Assembly (NCBI GenBank): GCA_003024785.1
Contig: PUQB01000304.1
Location: 62,001-126,000, forward strand
Origin: Selaginella tamariscina
Lineage: Eukaryota; Streptophyta; Lycopodiopsida; Selaginellales; Selaginellaceae
DNA length: 64,000 bases
Direction: 5' to 3'
The position numbers were made by a program, and so were the translations under genes. The notes under the pieces are model-generated. The model had not been told where the DNA came from and searched no databases. It saw nothing but the letters and a program-made list of their open reading frames with translations. Below are positions 37,148 to 48,245 of the stretch, piece by piece. How positions within the stretch are numbered: the first letter of the stretch is position 1; the number at the start of each line of letters is the position of its first letter.

Positions 37148-37600
37148 ATGTGTATATTCTTCAGGAATCTACGGACTGCAGATGGTAAAGGCGGATACGT
37201 GATACCAAATGGTTTCTTGTTTAACTACGTTACGTGTGCAAACTACACCACGGAGATATATCAATGGCTGGGATTTAACATCGCTACACAAACTGTTGCT
37301 GGTTATATATTCCTCGCTGCGGCCACTTATATCATGACTAATTGGGCCCTTGCTAAACACCATCGTCTTAAAAAGGTGAGTTTGTTATTTAAATTATTAA
37401 TATCAATATTATTTTAGTTTAGTTACTGTCGCATTTCCGTTTCATTTCATGACAATAATTCATTACAAACACACACACACACACTCACGTATGTGTTTAT
37501 GTTAACATTTTTTCCTTTAATTTGTTTTCAGCTGTTTGATGGGAAAGAGGGTCGAGCTAAATATCCCGGACGCTGGGTTATCCTACCTCCCTTCCTGTGA
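35016..37600 (+). CDS. ECR: Very-long-chain enoyl-CoA reductase (ECR/CER10/TSC13)
   Basis: Catalyses the last reductive step of the ER fatty-acid elongation cycle, trans-2-enoyl-CoA to acyl-CoA with NADPH, feeding waxes and sphingolipids. Six exons: 35016-35084, 35748-35787, 36158-36440, 36582-36841, 37165-37375 and 37532-37600. The start [17 protein letters not shown] opens the ubiquitin-like N-terminal domain. Membrane-embedded reductase motifs follow: [46 protein letters not shown] and the C-terminal [10 protein letters not shown]. Exons total 932 nt, and restoring one T at a TTT run (about 36329-36331, between VSYRTL and FFEYLGP) gives 310 residues, the Arabidopsis ECR length. As written the protein ends shortly after that point. 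A consensus error is likely but a real null allele cannot be excluded. Confidence 0.94.
35860..36137 (+). repeat. Compound CA / AT microsatellite in ECR intron 2
   Basis: A tract of (CA)n with interspersed ACAAAC variants at about 35874-35974, then (AT)n tracts at about 36035-36082 and 36112-36132, ending 20-odd bases before the exon 3 acceptor. These are the longest simple repeats in the gene island. Confidence 0.9.
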
Positions 37601-40200
37601 CTGTAAGTCTCTCTCTCTCTTCGATACTCAAGCACAAGCCATAAGACATTATTCTTACTTTTCTCTATGGTTTTTTAATTTCGTATTTATATTATATATC
37701 AATTTACTACGTATATACATTTTTCAATATTTAGCATATACATAGGTTTGTGTTATAATTAATTGTTTTTTCTAACTTTTGCAGATGTTTGATGGCAAAG
37801 GATAACAGGTGTAAGGTTAGTTTTCTTATTATTTCTGCGTATTTATTTATTGTTTAATTATCTTCAAAACCTATACTTATTTTTAATTTGATATTTAGTA
37901 TTTCCGTTTCATATACTTAATAACTACGGTTATTTATTTACATTAGTACTCAACTCTGAATGTTTGTGTGTGCGTGTGATATGCCGTTTAAGAGTGATTT
38001 TCTTTGCAAAAAATTCGTTACTTTAATTAATGTCATTAAGAATCTTATATTATTATTAAGTAGTATCTTTGTATATTATTATTATAAATTAAATAATCAT
38101 TCTAAGATTCTATATTATTTCATATATTCTCACTTTATGAAATTTTAATTAATTCTTTAATTAATTAAAACAACAATAAAATGTTGCATATACTTTGATA
38201 TACTCACCATATAAGTAGGAGCTTTATTCTATTTTTCCTTTTTTATGCTTTATATATAATAGTTTATTGAATATATTTTAAATATTGAATATTATTATTA
38301 TTATTATACATTTATGTTATATGCACATGTTGATGGTCCTTGGTACATCCTCTTCGTAGCATCTAGCAACCTCTTTACAGTCAAAAGATTGTATATTTTC
38401 CTTTTTGTTTCATTATAGTATAATTATATTATTGTTTTGATTAGATTAATTTTGTAATTATTAATATAAATATTGAATTTAAATGTTCATGTACATATAA
38501 CTCATGATTTTATTTATATTAAATTGATTGTGAGTGCCACGTGCTTAATAAGCTCTATATACTATAATGTCTACTAAGTGCGCTACAAGTTCATGATCGG
38601 TTCAGATTATATTATACTTTATCTTTAACGTCGTATATTATAGTATTATACAAATTTTAAAATATACGGTTATTAGTATCGTATAACCATCATGTTTTGA
38701 ACATCTTTAACTCGACAAGAAACATCATGTTCCTCCCAACAAAAATCTATAAACTAAAACACTAATTATTATTTATTAATATTAATCTCTAAAAATATCT
38801 CTAGTACTATGATTGAAGACCTTGGGATGATCAAAGTCTATGCAATGTCTGACACTCAGTATTTGAAACTATATAAACTACTAAGTATAGGTATAAATAT
38901 ATTTAAAAATGATCAAAATATAATGCATTGTGACGATGTATAAAAGACTAAATCACTATATCTTACTAGAAGAATGTGATGGATAGACAGAGACATAAGG
39001 TGATTGATCCTATAATCTTTTGAAAATTATATGATTGACCATTAAATCTTTCACATTGAACTGTCAAAGTTTTCAACATATATATATATACATTAACTTG
39101 TAATATGGTATTATTAAAAATATTAATGTTTCAATGTCATAAGACACTACACACCACATATTTTTTTCTCTATTTTAGTTAATAATAATAATTATTTAGA
39201 AAAATTCCTTTAATGAGTTTATTTTTTAAATTCTAGAAATAATACTAATTATGTTTAATAATTATATATTTATTTATATAATGGTGATAATAATCTGTTT
39301 TATATCCATTGGCAACCGTGACCCTAATAGATTTATAAGTATAATAAACTTACTAATTTTTTTGTATAATAATGTAACAGAATTATAGTTAAATGTATCT
39401 ATAAATTATATAAAAATATAATAAATGCTTTATAATAAGTTTCTAATGTAGTTAATAAAAAAAAAATACATTTGAGTCATTTATGAAATGTGTCAAATTT
39501 AAACGGAATTTTTGTAAATTTTTATCAATGTTATTAATATAAACTTAGAAGACTATTAAATTAAACTTATGTAACCTCCAGGAACCATATTATTTAATTA
39601 TTAATATAAATATATAAAATTTAATATTTAATATGATTTTTCTCTACTAAACAATATTATTATATATTAAAATAACACAGGCAGTGGTTTTTGGGCAACA
39701 TTAAATCTGAATTGCTCTATATATGTTTTCAAAACTCAAGATAATAAATTATATATATATTTATTAATATTATATATACTTCTTATTTTTCGAGGATATA
39801 TTGATGAGTACCGCTGCTCCAAAATTCAAGGATATGAAAACGTATGATATATATGCATATTTATGTATAATATTTATAGAGAAAATAACTCAAATTGTTA
39901 TAATTAAATAATATTAATAATATTATATTTAAATTTTAGATATTATATTTATAGCTATCGCTATCAGCAAGGACAGTGGTTCATCACCTACTCGAACCGC
40001 AACGTTGCGTTGAGGTCGAGGATACGGTAGGCTACGGAGGATATTCCTTAATAAAGACAGGATCAATACGGATATTCGTAAGGACAGGTGTTCAATTGGC
40101 ATAAGTCGATCTCGAACGTACAGTCACAAGGGACTTTTTTAACGCGGTGAAGGAAAACTTTTACCCCGTCGGATTTTTTAATGCCTTTGGACTGGCCGCG
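37601..40200. other. AT-rich intergenic spacer
   Basis: Strongly AT-rich with no coding frame recognised. The first few hundred bases should hold the ECR 3' UTR. From about 39960 onward GC content rises toward the DUF506 gene. No transposon ends were identified. Confidence 0.5.
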
Positions 40201-40204
40201 GCGA

Positions 40205-40445
40205 GTAGAAGGCGCTGGCTATGGCGCTTGTTTTTGAGCCCCTCTCCTTGTTGTTTAAGCTTTCTTCATTAGGGCTGGCTATGGCGGCTTTGATTTTGAA
40301 CCCCTCTTAAGTTTCTTCATTAGGCGCTGGCTATGGCGTCCTGTTGAAGGCTTGTCCGAATTATTCAAGCGCCGGCTATGGGGCTTGTTTCTGAAGGCGC
40401 TGATTGAATTCTTCGTCGATTTCCAGGCTGGCTATAGCGCCTCGA
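40205..40445 (+). repeat. Five spaced copies of GGCTGGCTATGGCG-type motif
   Basis: A 12-16-base core (GCGCTGGCTATGGCG and variants) recurs at about 40211, 40274, 40325, 40371 and 40426, roughly every 45-65 bp. The first three copies are followed by similar TTTGA/CCCCTCT and TTCTTCATTAGG sequence. The array lies 0.5-0.7 kb upstream of the recognisable DUF506 coding region, so it may be in its promoter or 5' leader. Confidence 0.7.
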
Positions 40446-40551
40446 AAATCCATGTTTTGTGTGAGTATTCGCGTGATTCGAGCTCCAGAGGTGCATTTTC
40501 CAATCTCAGTAGAGATCGCGTAGTTCTATGATGCATTTTCTATAATCGTAT

Positions 40552-41939
40552 ATGCATTTTACAATCGGCATAAGAAATCCGGGATTTTGCATAATAGGCA
40601 TTCTTTTCTTGCTCTGGTTGATCGAAATCCGTCACGATTCCGAGCCCGAGGCGATCCAGAATGCCCGGCCTACTGTGCCGCGGAGGATTTTGGAGATCGA
40701 TCCTCCGGGAAGTGAAAAATCCCTGCTTGCAGAGTTCTCTGGACAAGCTGTCCAGGCGCCGCCGGCTAGATCACCTCTGACGCCTACGAAGCACAAGGCG
40801 TGCAGGCCGTCACTGTCTCCGGCTTCCTGGATGATCAATTCCAAGGGCTGCGGAAGAATCGAATCGCTCCTCGGCGGCTCTCACTCAGTCCAACAATGAT
40901 CAGGGTAGCGGAAGCGAGAGCGAGCACGACCTGGCAGCAATGGTCCACGAGTTCATAGAAAATGGGAGCGATCACCAGTGTGACAGCGATGGCGATGGCG
41001 CGTCTTCAAAGCCGTCCAAGCTGTGCGACAAGCTCAAGGTGAGTTGAGTAGACCGAAAGTTCCCTTTTTCTTAGCTATTTCGGTCATCATCCTAAATTTC
41101 CTATACAATGCAGGTGTTAGGTTCTTCAAAATCCTTCCTGGAAGCGGAATTGCTGGCCAATGTGTCGGCGCTTCTCTTATCTCTCGGTGAGGAGAGCATT
41201 TCCTGCTCCTCCTCGGACGATTGTAAAGGCGCCTGTGTCCGTCAACTCGTTGTGAAGCACCTGAAATCCCTTGGCTATGATGCTGCCGTTTGCAAATTGA
41301 AATGGCAAATCTCCGGCAATGTGCCCGGAGGTAAGTCTTTCCGTTTTCTCGCGAATTAGTTTGTCACAATTCTCGTTTTCGCAGTTGGGTACCCGTAGAA
41401 CACCAGATATATCTATAATGTCTCTTTGTGCTCTTGCAGGTGATTACGAGTACGTAGATGTTGTGTTCGACAAGAAAGACGGGGAAGACCACAGACTCAT
41501 CCTGGATCTAGACTTTCAGTCGCAGTTCGAGATTGCAAGACCGACCCAGAGCTACAAAGCGGCACTCAAGTTACTACCAGCAGTTTACGTGGGTACAGTG
41601 AAGAGGCTCCACAACATACTGGAGATAATGTCCGAGGCAGCGGAGGTATCACTGACACAGAACTCTATGCATCTCCCACCGTGGAGAACTATAGAGTACA
41701 TGTTTGCTAAGTGGTTGTCCTCCCCACATGAGAGGAGCTCCAGCAAGGTTGTGCCGGTCTCATCGAATCCTTCACAGACAAGGCAATTCGGGACGGATCG
41801 GAACAGGAAACCTTGCTGGGAGCAGATCAGGCGTATCAAGGAGGCTCTTCGTGCATCTGAAGAATCAAGTAGTAGTGCTCCTTCGGTTAGAAGAACCCGA
41901 GGCAACTGTCTTCCCCGTAGAAAAACCAACAAGTGGTGA
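40552..41939 (+). CDS. Plant-specific DUF506 (PDDEXK-like) family protein
   Basis: A member of the DUF506/PDDEXK-like family, plant proteins with a nuclease-like fold and little characterised function. Firm exons are from about 40880 to 41038 (LAAMVHEFIENGSD, the family's conserved N-terminal helix), 41114-41330 (ending QISGNVPGG) and 41440-41939. The last exon holds DYEYVDVVF, LILDLDFQSQFEIARPTQSY, LPAVYVGTV and LPPWRTIEYMFAKWLSS, the most conserved family blocks, and a basic C-terminus RRKTNKW. Junctions are GT-AG and in phase. The 5' end is unsettled. The first ATG in the firm frame is 40940, which looks late, and a neighbouring frame is open from 40552 to 40899. Either an upstream exon, a different start or a frame slip near 40850 would explain this. 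Confidence 0.85.
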
Positions 41940-44900
41940 TCTTTGTAAGTACTTAAAAGAGGTTTTTTACGTAAATCTCTTACGGCAGTGTAGCTACGCT
42001 AAGCAGGTTATTTAGGAGCAAAATTGGAGCCTCTGGAGTTCAGCAAAATAAACCCAGGTTCTTTCTTTCTCATTTTGTTCTAATGCAACTAGTACTTTGT
42101 TCTGATGAAAGTCAGTTTGCTATGAGTTTTGGTTACTTTGTAGGTAGTATTTGCCGCTATGGGTTGTAAATTGGTTTTCCATATAAACATATGCCAATTT
42201 GTAGTGGTAAAAGTATGCGCTGTATACATGTACATATGTGTTTGGTATATATCTTCAGGAGTTATGAGGTTTGTTTGGGGTCGTAGTCTAGGAGATCGTC
42301 AGCAAATTTGCTGGTGGACTAGTTTGTACTCGTCCTTGTCTTAGTTCGTATATAATTACAACTCTACAGAACGTATTAGTATATCCTGTACAAAAGATCG
42401 ATCGAATTCTAGGTTCCTTAGCCCTTTACTTTTACAGCGTAAAGTTTACTTTTGCCCATCTTATATTAAGAAACATTAGATGTTATATAATTTGAGGTCA
42501 ACTATATGTATTACTTAACTCTTCATTGCATTAGTGATGACTTATTATGTAAGCTATCACATCCTTGTCTTGTCGTGATTTACTTGTTTAACTCTAAGAG
42601 TGATGTCTATTGTGGAGCTTAGTGCATTGGGTATCGTATACATGTCATATCTCTCTCTCTCTCTTCTTCGATAGACAAGTTTATGATGTTATAAGTATAA
42701 TAGTATCAGTGTAAGACTGTATAAGTGTAAGTATAATACTTTATTATATGTTTAGACAGTTAAATTAATATATATTTAAAGGGCTTTGGGACCCTTCTTC
42801 TGTCACTTAGTGATTTTGATAGTTTTGGGGCCCTTTCAATTGGGATCAGAGTACCCCACGCAATTCTTTTATTTGAAGATGCTCCTATGCAGTATGCAAA
42901 CACCAGATATATAATATTTTTTTACTTATCTATATATATATATATGTGTGTGGTGTGTGTGTGTGAGTGTGTGTGTGTGTGTCATCTGTATATGTGTCAG
43001 GCTATGTCTGTAGGAAATTGAAACTCTCAGTGAACAGTTTCTTACTGGTCATGTTTTACTTTGTTTAGTAGAGGTAAACGTTTATACGTGTGTGTGTGTG
43101 TTATTATATGCTTCGACCTGTTTGCTTTCTCAAGATTGGATAAGTCTAGTGGCATGAAGCACATACTATGTTATAGAATAATGAACGCACATACAACATG
43201 ATGCATATATGTGTGTGTGTGTGTGTGTGTGTGTTAATGCATATACTTATATATAGGATATTTGTCGTTACTGGAAGCTATAAATAGTTTATATAGTTTT
43301 TAATGTTAGTGGGGTGAAATTTTGGTTACTTTTTACTGAGGGCGGCAGTAAAGTAAATGTGAAAGTAATTTTTTAATAAAGTAGTTCGGGCATCATTGTC
43401 CAAATGGACGCCGCTTCAAAGCTACGCAGATGCACAGGATTGTCGTTTGCATATATAACATGTCAAAACGGACTTAAATATGTGGAATCTTTGTATACAA
43501 AAGTGACGCGTATTAAATATATATTTAACTTTAATTAAAATTATTTATGTTAAAAATTCATATTAAATTGCATACGTGCTCAAGGCATCATCCTCTGCCC
43601 AAGAAATCACATCATCGGGATATATGTATGCATGTTTATCCCGTCTTCTGACAAATATTTAATTTTACTATTATTGATTGTTAATTAAATTACTAATTTA
43701 CTACGTCAACCTTAAATAATTTTACGCAACCTTAACATTAAATTGTGTAATATATTAATAAATATTTTGTATGTATTCTAATTATGATATTCATTTATTT
43801 ATCCGTTTCTCTGCCACAAGAGACAAGGCGCCAAGGTTTCTGTTGATATGTACAGAGTCCGACCAATCACAAGAAAGTTGCAAATTGCCAGTCAGTAAAT
43901 GTAAACTAAAGTCAGGGTCACAACATATTTAAGATGGTCTTAAAAAGTGTGTACGTACGTATATACAATGTATTTGAGACGGTATACACGGTATTCGAGA
44001 AGAATGTTGGAGGGCCTTGGAATATGCTTTTGGAATATTCCGCTTGCAGGATGTGAAACTGGTTTAATGAAGTAGATATGCACAGTGTGAAACTTTGTTC
44101 ACGTGAAGGGTTTGGCGAGGATCTCAGTTGAATCAATGCTGTGTGCAGATAAAACCTTGTGTGCAGTCATTTTCAGTCTTTTATTTTAATAATTTTTACC
44201 ATATTACAAAATTAAATGTTATTTTATATATTTCTAATTTAAAAAAAGTCTGTTCGTTGGATATACGTCTTTTTCTTTCCAGACAAGATAAAGGAAATTG
44301 AGCACACCCCACCACCTTTTGACTATGGTTTCCTGACTTACACACACACACGCTGATAAAATACATAATACATATATACAAGTGTGGGTGTGTGCACGTA
44401 GAACTACACACACATATACGGATATATATAGATATATGCCTGTGTGCTTTAACAGTGTGTGTGTTCATTTTTTTAATTTATTTATAGACCATCTTTATAT
44501 ATATAATATATATAAATATGCAGGTGTATAATGTGTGTATGTCCGTGTGTGTAGATGTTTTTCATATCTGGGAGATTCGGCATTATCGTTGTACAGAGAT
44601 TCTGAATAATTCCCCATGCTGTTGCCATGATACCGTCTTGCTCTTTTATCATTACAGTAACTGTGACACATACGTGCATATATTACATGTGTTTATGTAC
44701 ACATTAACACATATGTATAGACATGCATGGAGACTGCACTATGTGTATGTATAAATGTTAAATGGTTTGTATATGAACATACGCAAAGACGTGTGCCTGT
44801 GCGTGTACGTGCGTGCGATGTGATGTGAACGACTTGACATGTTTAAGTGTAGTCTGGGAGATGGAAGGATTAATGAGAATTTTTGGATGCACTAAACATA

Positions 44901-44990
44901 TAATATGTATATATGTACATATGTACATAACATGTGATAATATCATATGTGTGTATGTGTGTCTATGTAATGCATGTGTGCGTGTGTACG
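41940..44990. other. Intergenic spacer rich in TG microsatellites
   Basis: No gene is recognised. (TG)n tracts lie at about 42943-42982, 43089-43101 and 43211-43235, and a CT run at 42651-42665. The DUF506 3' UTR should lie within the first few hundred bases. Several short open frames (for example near 44196-44468 and 44518-44754) are translations of CA/TG repeats. A 5' exon of the membrane-protein gene may be hidden in 44.5-45.0 kb, but I could not identify it. Confidence 0.5.
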
Positions 44991-45000
44991 TGTGTGTGGA

Positions 45001-46400
45001 AAAAAGCGGTTTCCACAAAATGGTGCATCTGCAGATTTACCCAAGAATGCAAGTGTGGACATACTTAAGACACATAATCTCTTCCACATATTTCTGCCAA
45101 GTGTCTCACACACTCACGCACGCACGCACGAACACGTACCTCTCTCTCTCTCACACACACTGCCTGCATACACCTCCATACAAAAAACACGCACACGCAC
45201 ACACTGTATAATGTATGTATGTATGTAGCTTATACAAGTCTACATTGTAAAATATTTTTGCCATATATTTATATTTAAAACAAATGCTGACTAGATAGTC
45301 CAAATTAGTGAACGATGCGGATCTAAAGAATATGCTTTACAATGGATCCCGGATATGCTTTCTGAGGATTCTTGGGATATGCTTGTCCTTCCTCCTTTCC
45401 ATTTCTGGTATTTGATTCACACAGGAGCTGCTGGTGTGTGATAATATATTTTATATTTAGTTCCTTTTTTAAATATTAAATATCTCTAAGCCTCGGATGC
45501 AATGGTCTTCAAAGGATTATATGGCATTCGACTGGGTGTTCAGTCCAAGGAAGATGACGAACAATGGTAATAATAACACATACACACACACGCACGCACG
45601 TAGGCACGCACGGCATGTACACCACACACCGCGCGCCATGCACACAAACTCGTGCATAACCTGCATTTTTTCAGGAAAGTTGAAGGTCTGCAATCTCAGG
45701 TCTTCAAACCATTCTGGCCTTGCTGGTTAAGTCCACTTTCAAAACACAAACATGGTCTGTGACTCTCTCTCTATGTGCATGTGTGCGTGCGTGCGTGCGT
45801 GTGTGTGTGTGTGAATCTGTATGTAACTTCCACAACAGATGATCATTGTTTTATGGAGACAATTGCAAACGTTGTAACCTCACTTCCTTTCGTCTTCGTT
45901 GGCTTGAATGCCCCCGGTAAGGAATCATTAATTAATTAACTTAGTTATTCAAGTTGCAAATTGAATATTTATTTTATAATGAAATAAGTGTTTTTATTAC
46001 AAATACAGAAAGAAGTTAATGAACAAGTTGTATGCTGATTCCTTAGTGGGAGTTGGAGTAGCATCAAGCTTATATCACGCTTCTAAAGGCAAAGTACGCA
46101 AAGTCTTGACGGGGAGACTACACCATGATCGCAACTTCGTCTCTGGTATACATGTGCATGCGTGTGTGTGTGTGCGCGCGTGTACATCTGGCACCTCATT
46201 TGTCAATAGAAATACACGCATAGTATCGCATAAAATGGATACAGTATCTTTTACATATATATACGGTGTGTGTAGTCTCAATGCCATTCTATACTAACAG
46301 CACGATTAAATGTAAATATTATAAAAAAAATCGGATTATAATATACAAAACATACATATAATGTATATAAGATACAATACTCACTCACTCACTCACTCAC

Positions 46401-46467
<67 letters not shown>

Positions 46468-46934
46468 TATATATATATAATATATATATAGAATATTGTA
46501 TATCTTTTAGTGTTTATCAAGAGCTTTACAAACTGGTAACTGGAGGGGATTGTTCGTGTGCTCTGCAATGCTAGTGCCATTTCAACCATTTCTTGTTACA
46601 ATATTCCACACAGGATTAACAGAGGTAATCAATAAGTTTAAGTTCAATGTAAAGAGTAAAATCATATAGATATGTTATTATTTTATTTATATTTGTTAAT
46701 CATTTTTATATTAGTTAAAAAAAAAACTGTTGTATTGTTGCAGGCAACATTTGCACGCAAAGTACTAAGACAACCTCATCTTAGACAAGCTTATAATCTT
46801 CATACAATTTCTTCTATTGCAGGAGGAACGCTGTTTATTGCAGACGACATGTTCCCAACACTCCATACTTGCACGCTGCATGGCACCTCGCTGCAGCACT
46901 GAGTTTAATATCTTATAATAAGCTTTTAGAGTGA
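45001..46934 (+). CDS. Conserved plant membrane protein of unknown function
   Basis: I recognise this as a conserved plant protein family with several hydrophobic segments but know no function for it. Exons supported by GT-AG junctions: 45309-45433 (LVLPPFHFWYLIHTGAAG), 45491-45566 (MVFKGLYGIRLGVQSKEDDE), 45675-45754, 45839-45916 (MET then VVTSLPFVFVGLNAP), 46009-46145 (ADSLVGVGVASSLYHASKG), 46511-46624 (LVPFQPFLVTIFHTGLTE) and 46744-46934. An exon near 45001-45100 (KNASVDILKTHNLFHIFLP) probably precedes them; the true start is not found. Three one-base slips occur at runs near 45911-45915, 46111-46114 (before GDYTMIATSSL) and 46854-46858. The last, as written, ends the frame at 46902 instead of at a family-like LHAAWHLAAALS end at 46934. 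Confidence 0.7.
46375..46492 (+). repeat. Compound ACTC / CT / AT microsatellite
   Basis: (ACTC)7-like, then about 25 CT dinucleotides, then AT repeats, all in the intron before exon 46511-46624 and ending roughly 20 bases before its acceptor. Confidence 0.95.
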
Positions 46935-46979
46935 TTAAGTAAAAGTGATTAACTTAATGATCCATAGTAAATATGAAAA

Positions 46980-47227
46980 ATGTAATAAAACCCTAATGTG
47001 GCTAGCATATTCCGTACAAGGTGACGGCTGATATCCATATATGGTTTCAACCTATATATAGACATTTAGGCATTTTTCATCAGCTATGGCAAATGGAGAA
47101 ACCCTAATTGTGCTAGCATATTCTTACAAGGTGCGTTTTCAACGGCTGATATCTCTTGAAACCATATATGGTTTCAGCCATATATAAAGACATTTAGGCA
47201 TTTTATTAATCTGTATATCATATAGCT
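46980..47227 (+). promoter_or_regulatory. Tandemly duplicated B3-gene promoter with CArG boxes
   Basis: Two diverged copies (about 46986-47092 and 47098-47227), each with, in order, a telobox AAACCCTAA, a GCTAGCATATT block, ACAAGGTG, CGGCTGATATC, a CArG box CCATATATGG (47035-47044 and 47162-47171), a TATA-like TATATATAGA or TATATAAAGA and ACATTTAGGCATTTT, then CTATGGCAA. In the second copy the CArG box is the centre of a perfect 18-bp palindrome (47158-47175). The second GCTATGG supplies the ATG of the B3 gene at 47228. CArG boxes are the binding sites of MADS-box factors; use of these is inferred. Confidence 0.65.
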
Positions 47228-47963
47228 ATGGCAATTCAGGAGCTGGGTAACTTTTTATTACAGACAAGGTTGGAGAATGGTAAAATGAGGAGCTAATTAC
47301 TAGAGACTTGATTTCCACTCTAAATGGGTTGGGAGACTGTGAAGACGATCAAGGTAACAGTGTAGATGTAGAAGATGAATGGTTAAGTTTAGGTTTAGGT
47401 GCACCAGTTAAACCTAAGCACAGAAGGTCCATGTCGGATGACAATCCTTCGGAATTACCGTATGAGCGTAGAACTAAGTCCAAAAGCTGCTCAAGCCTAC
47501 CGAGTTTCAGGGAGTTAACCGAGCTAACTAACGAAGCACATGAAGCGCTTCTGATCTTAAGAATTCGGATAGAAATAGGTGTGAATTAAACACTTGCAGC
47601 GAGAAGAGTTTAAGCTCTAAACACCAGCTTAAGCACATGTTTACCAAGGTTTTTAACTAAGAGTGATACGAGTGAATGAATCTAAGCAGGCTGCTAATCC
47701 CAAAGAAAGATGCGCAGAGATGCCTACCGCCTGTGACGGATAATATGGATCTCTATTTCGAGGACGAGCGTGGGAAAGTCTGGAAGTTTAGGTATGCACT
47801 TTGGAGTTCTAGTAATGCGAATGTGTTTATAAGCAGGTGGATTGATTACGTGAAAGCAAAGGATCTGCATTCCGGAGATGAGGTCTCATTTTATCAAGAT
47901 ACTTCCAGTGACAAGTATTATGTCAGGTTTAAGAAAAATAATGATATGTCAAACTCAGAATGA
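47228..47963 (+). CDS. B3-domain transcription factor with EAR-like motif
   Basis: Apparently a single-exon plant B3 DNA-binding protein of about 245 residues. It starts MAIQELGNFLLQ at 47228. An N-terminal acidic region contains WLSLGLG at about 47380-47400, a match to the LxLxL EAR repression motif. A Ser/Lys-rich linker (RTKSKSCSSLPSFREL) follows, then a B3 domain of the ABI3/LEC2/FUS3/VAL-like type: HMFTKV, NLSRLLIPKKDAQRCLPPV, GKVWKFRYALWSSSN, WIDYVKAKDLHSGDEVSFY and YYVRFKKN. The reading frame slips at four places, all at or near short runs: 47282-47285, 47544-47548, 47650-47654 and 47673-47677. Each is bridged by a single base and the restored joins fit the B3 family, so consensus error is more likely than a pseudogene. 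Target genes are unknown. Confidence 0.75.
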
Positions 47964-48245
47964 TGTAAATATTTATACTGGTTTCTAACTTAATACAGGA
48001 AAATTAATGGCAAAGAATACTCTAGTCTCCATGTTTCACATGTAATTTGAAATATATTTTATATTTATAATTATATCTACGTATATATATCTTAAACTTA
48101 AATTATTGTTTTCTTGAATAGACGTATTTTGCAGCACATATTCTCACATGGTTCAGTATACATTTAATAACATATTAATATAATAAAATACTAATGCGCT
48201 AAAATTGGTGGAACCCTAACAGTAACGGAATATTATTTTGTTCCT
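47964..48245. other. AT-rich spacer between the B3 gene and the copia element
   Basis: AT-rich, likely holding the B3-gene 3' UTR. No copia 5' LTR could be matched here to the sequence after 58660, so the left end of the copia element is undefined. Confidence 0.4.

Noticed and set aside
29640-37600. A functional cluster linking MAEA, TRM7 and ECR
   Set aside because: The three act in separate housekeeping pathways. Only the shared MAEA-TRM7 promoter is a real link, so I do not propose a new system.
37601-39950. Possible AT-rich centromeric or satellite DNA
   Set aside because: No tandem unit was found and it lies between active-looking genes. It is ordinary spacer.
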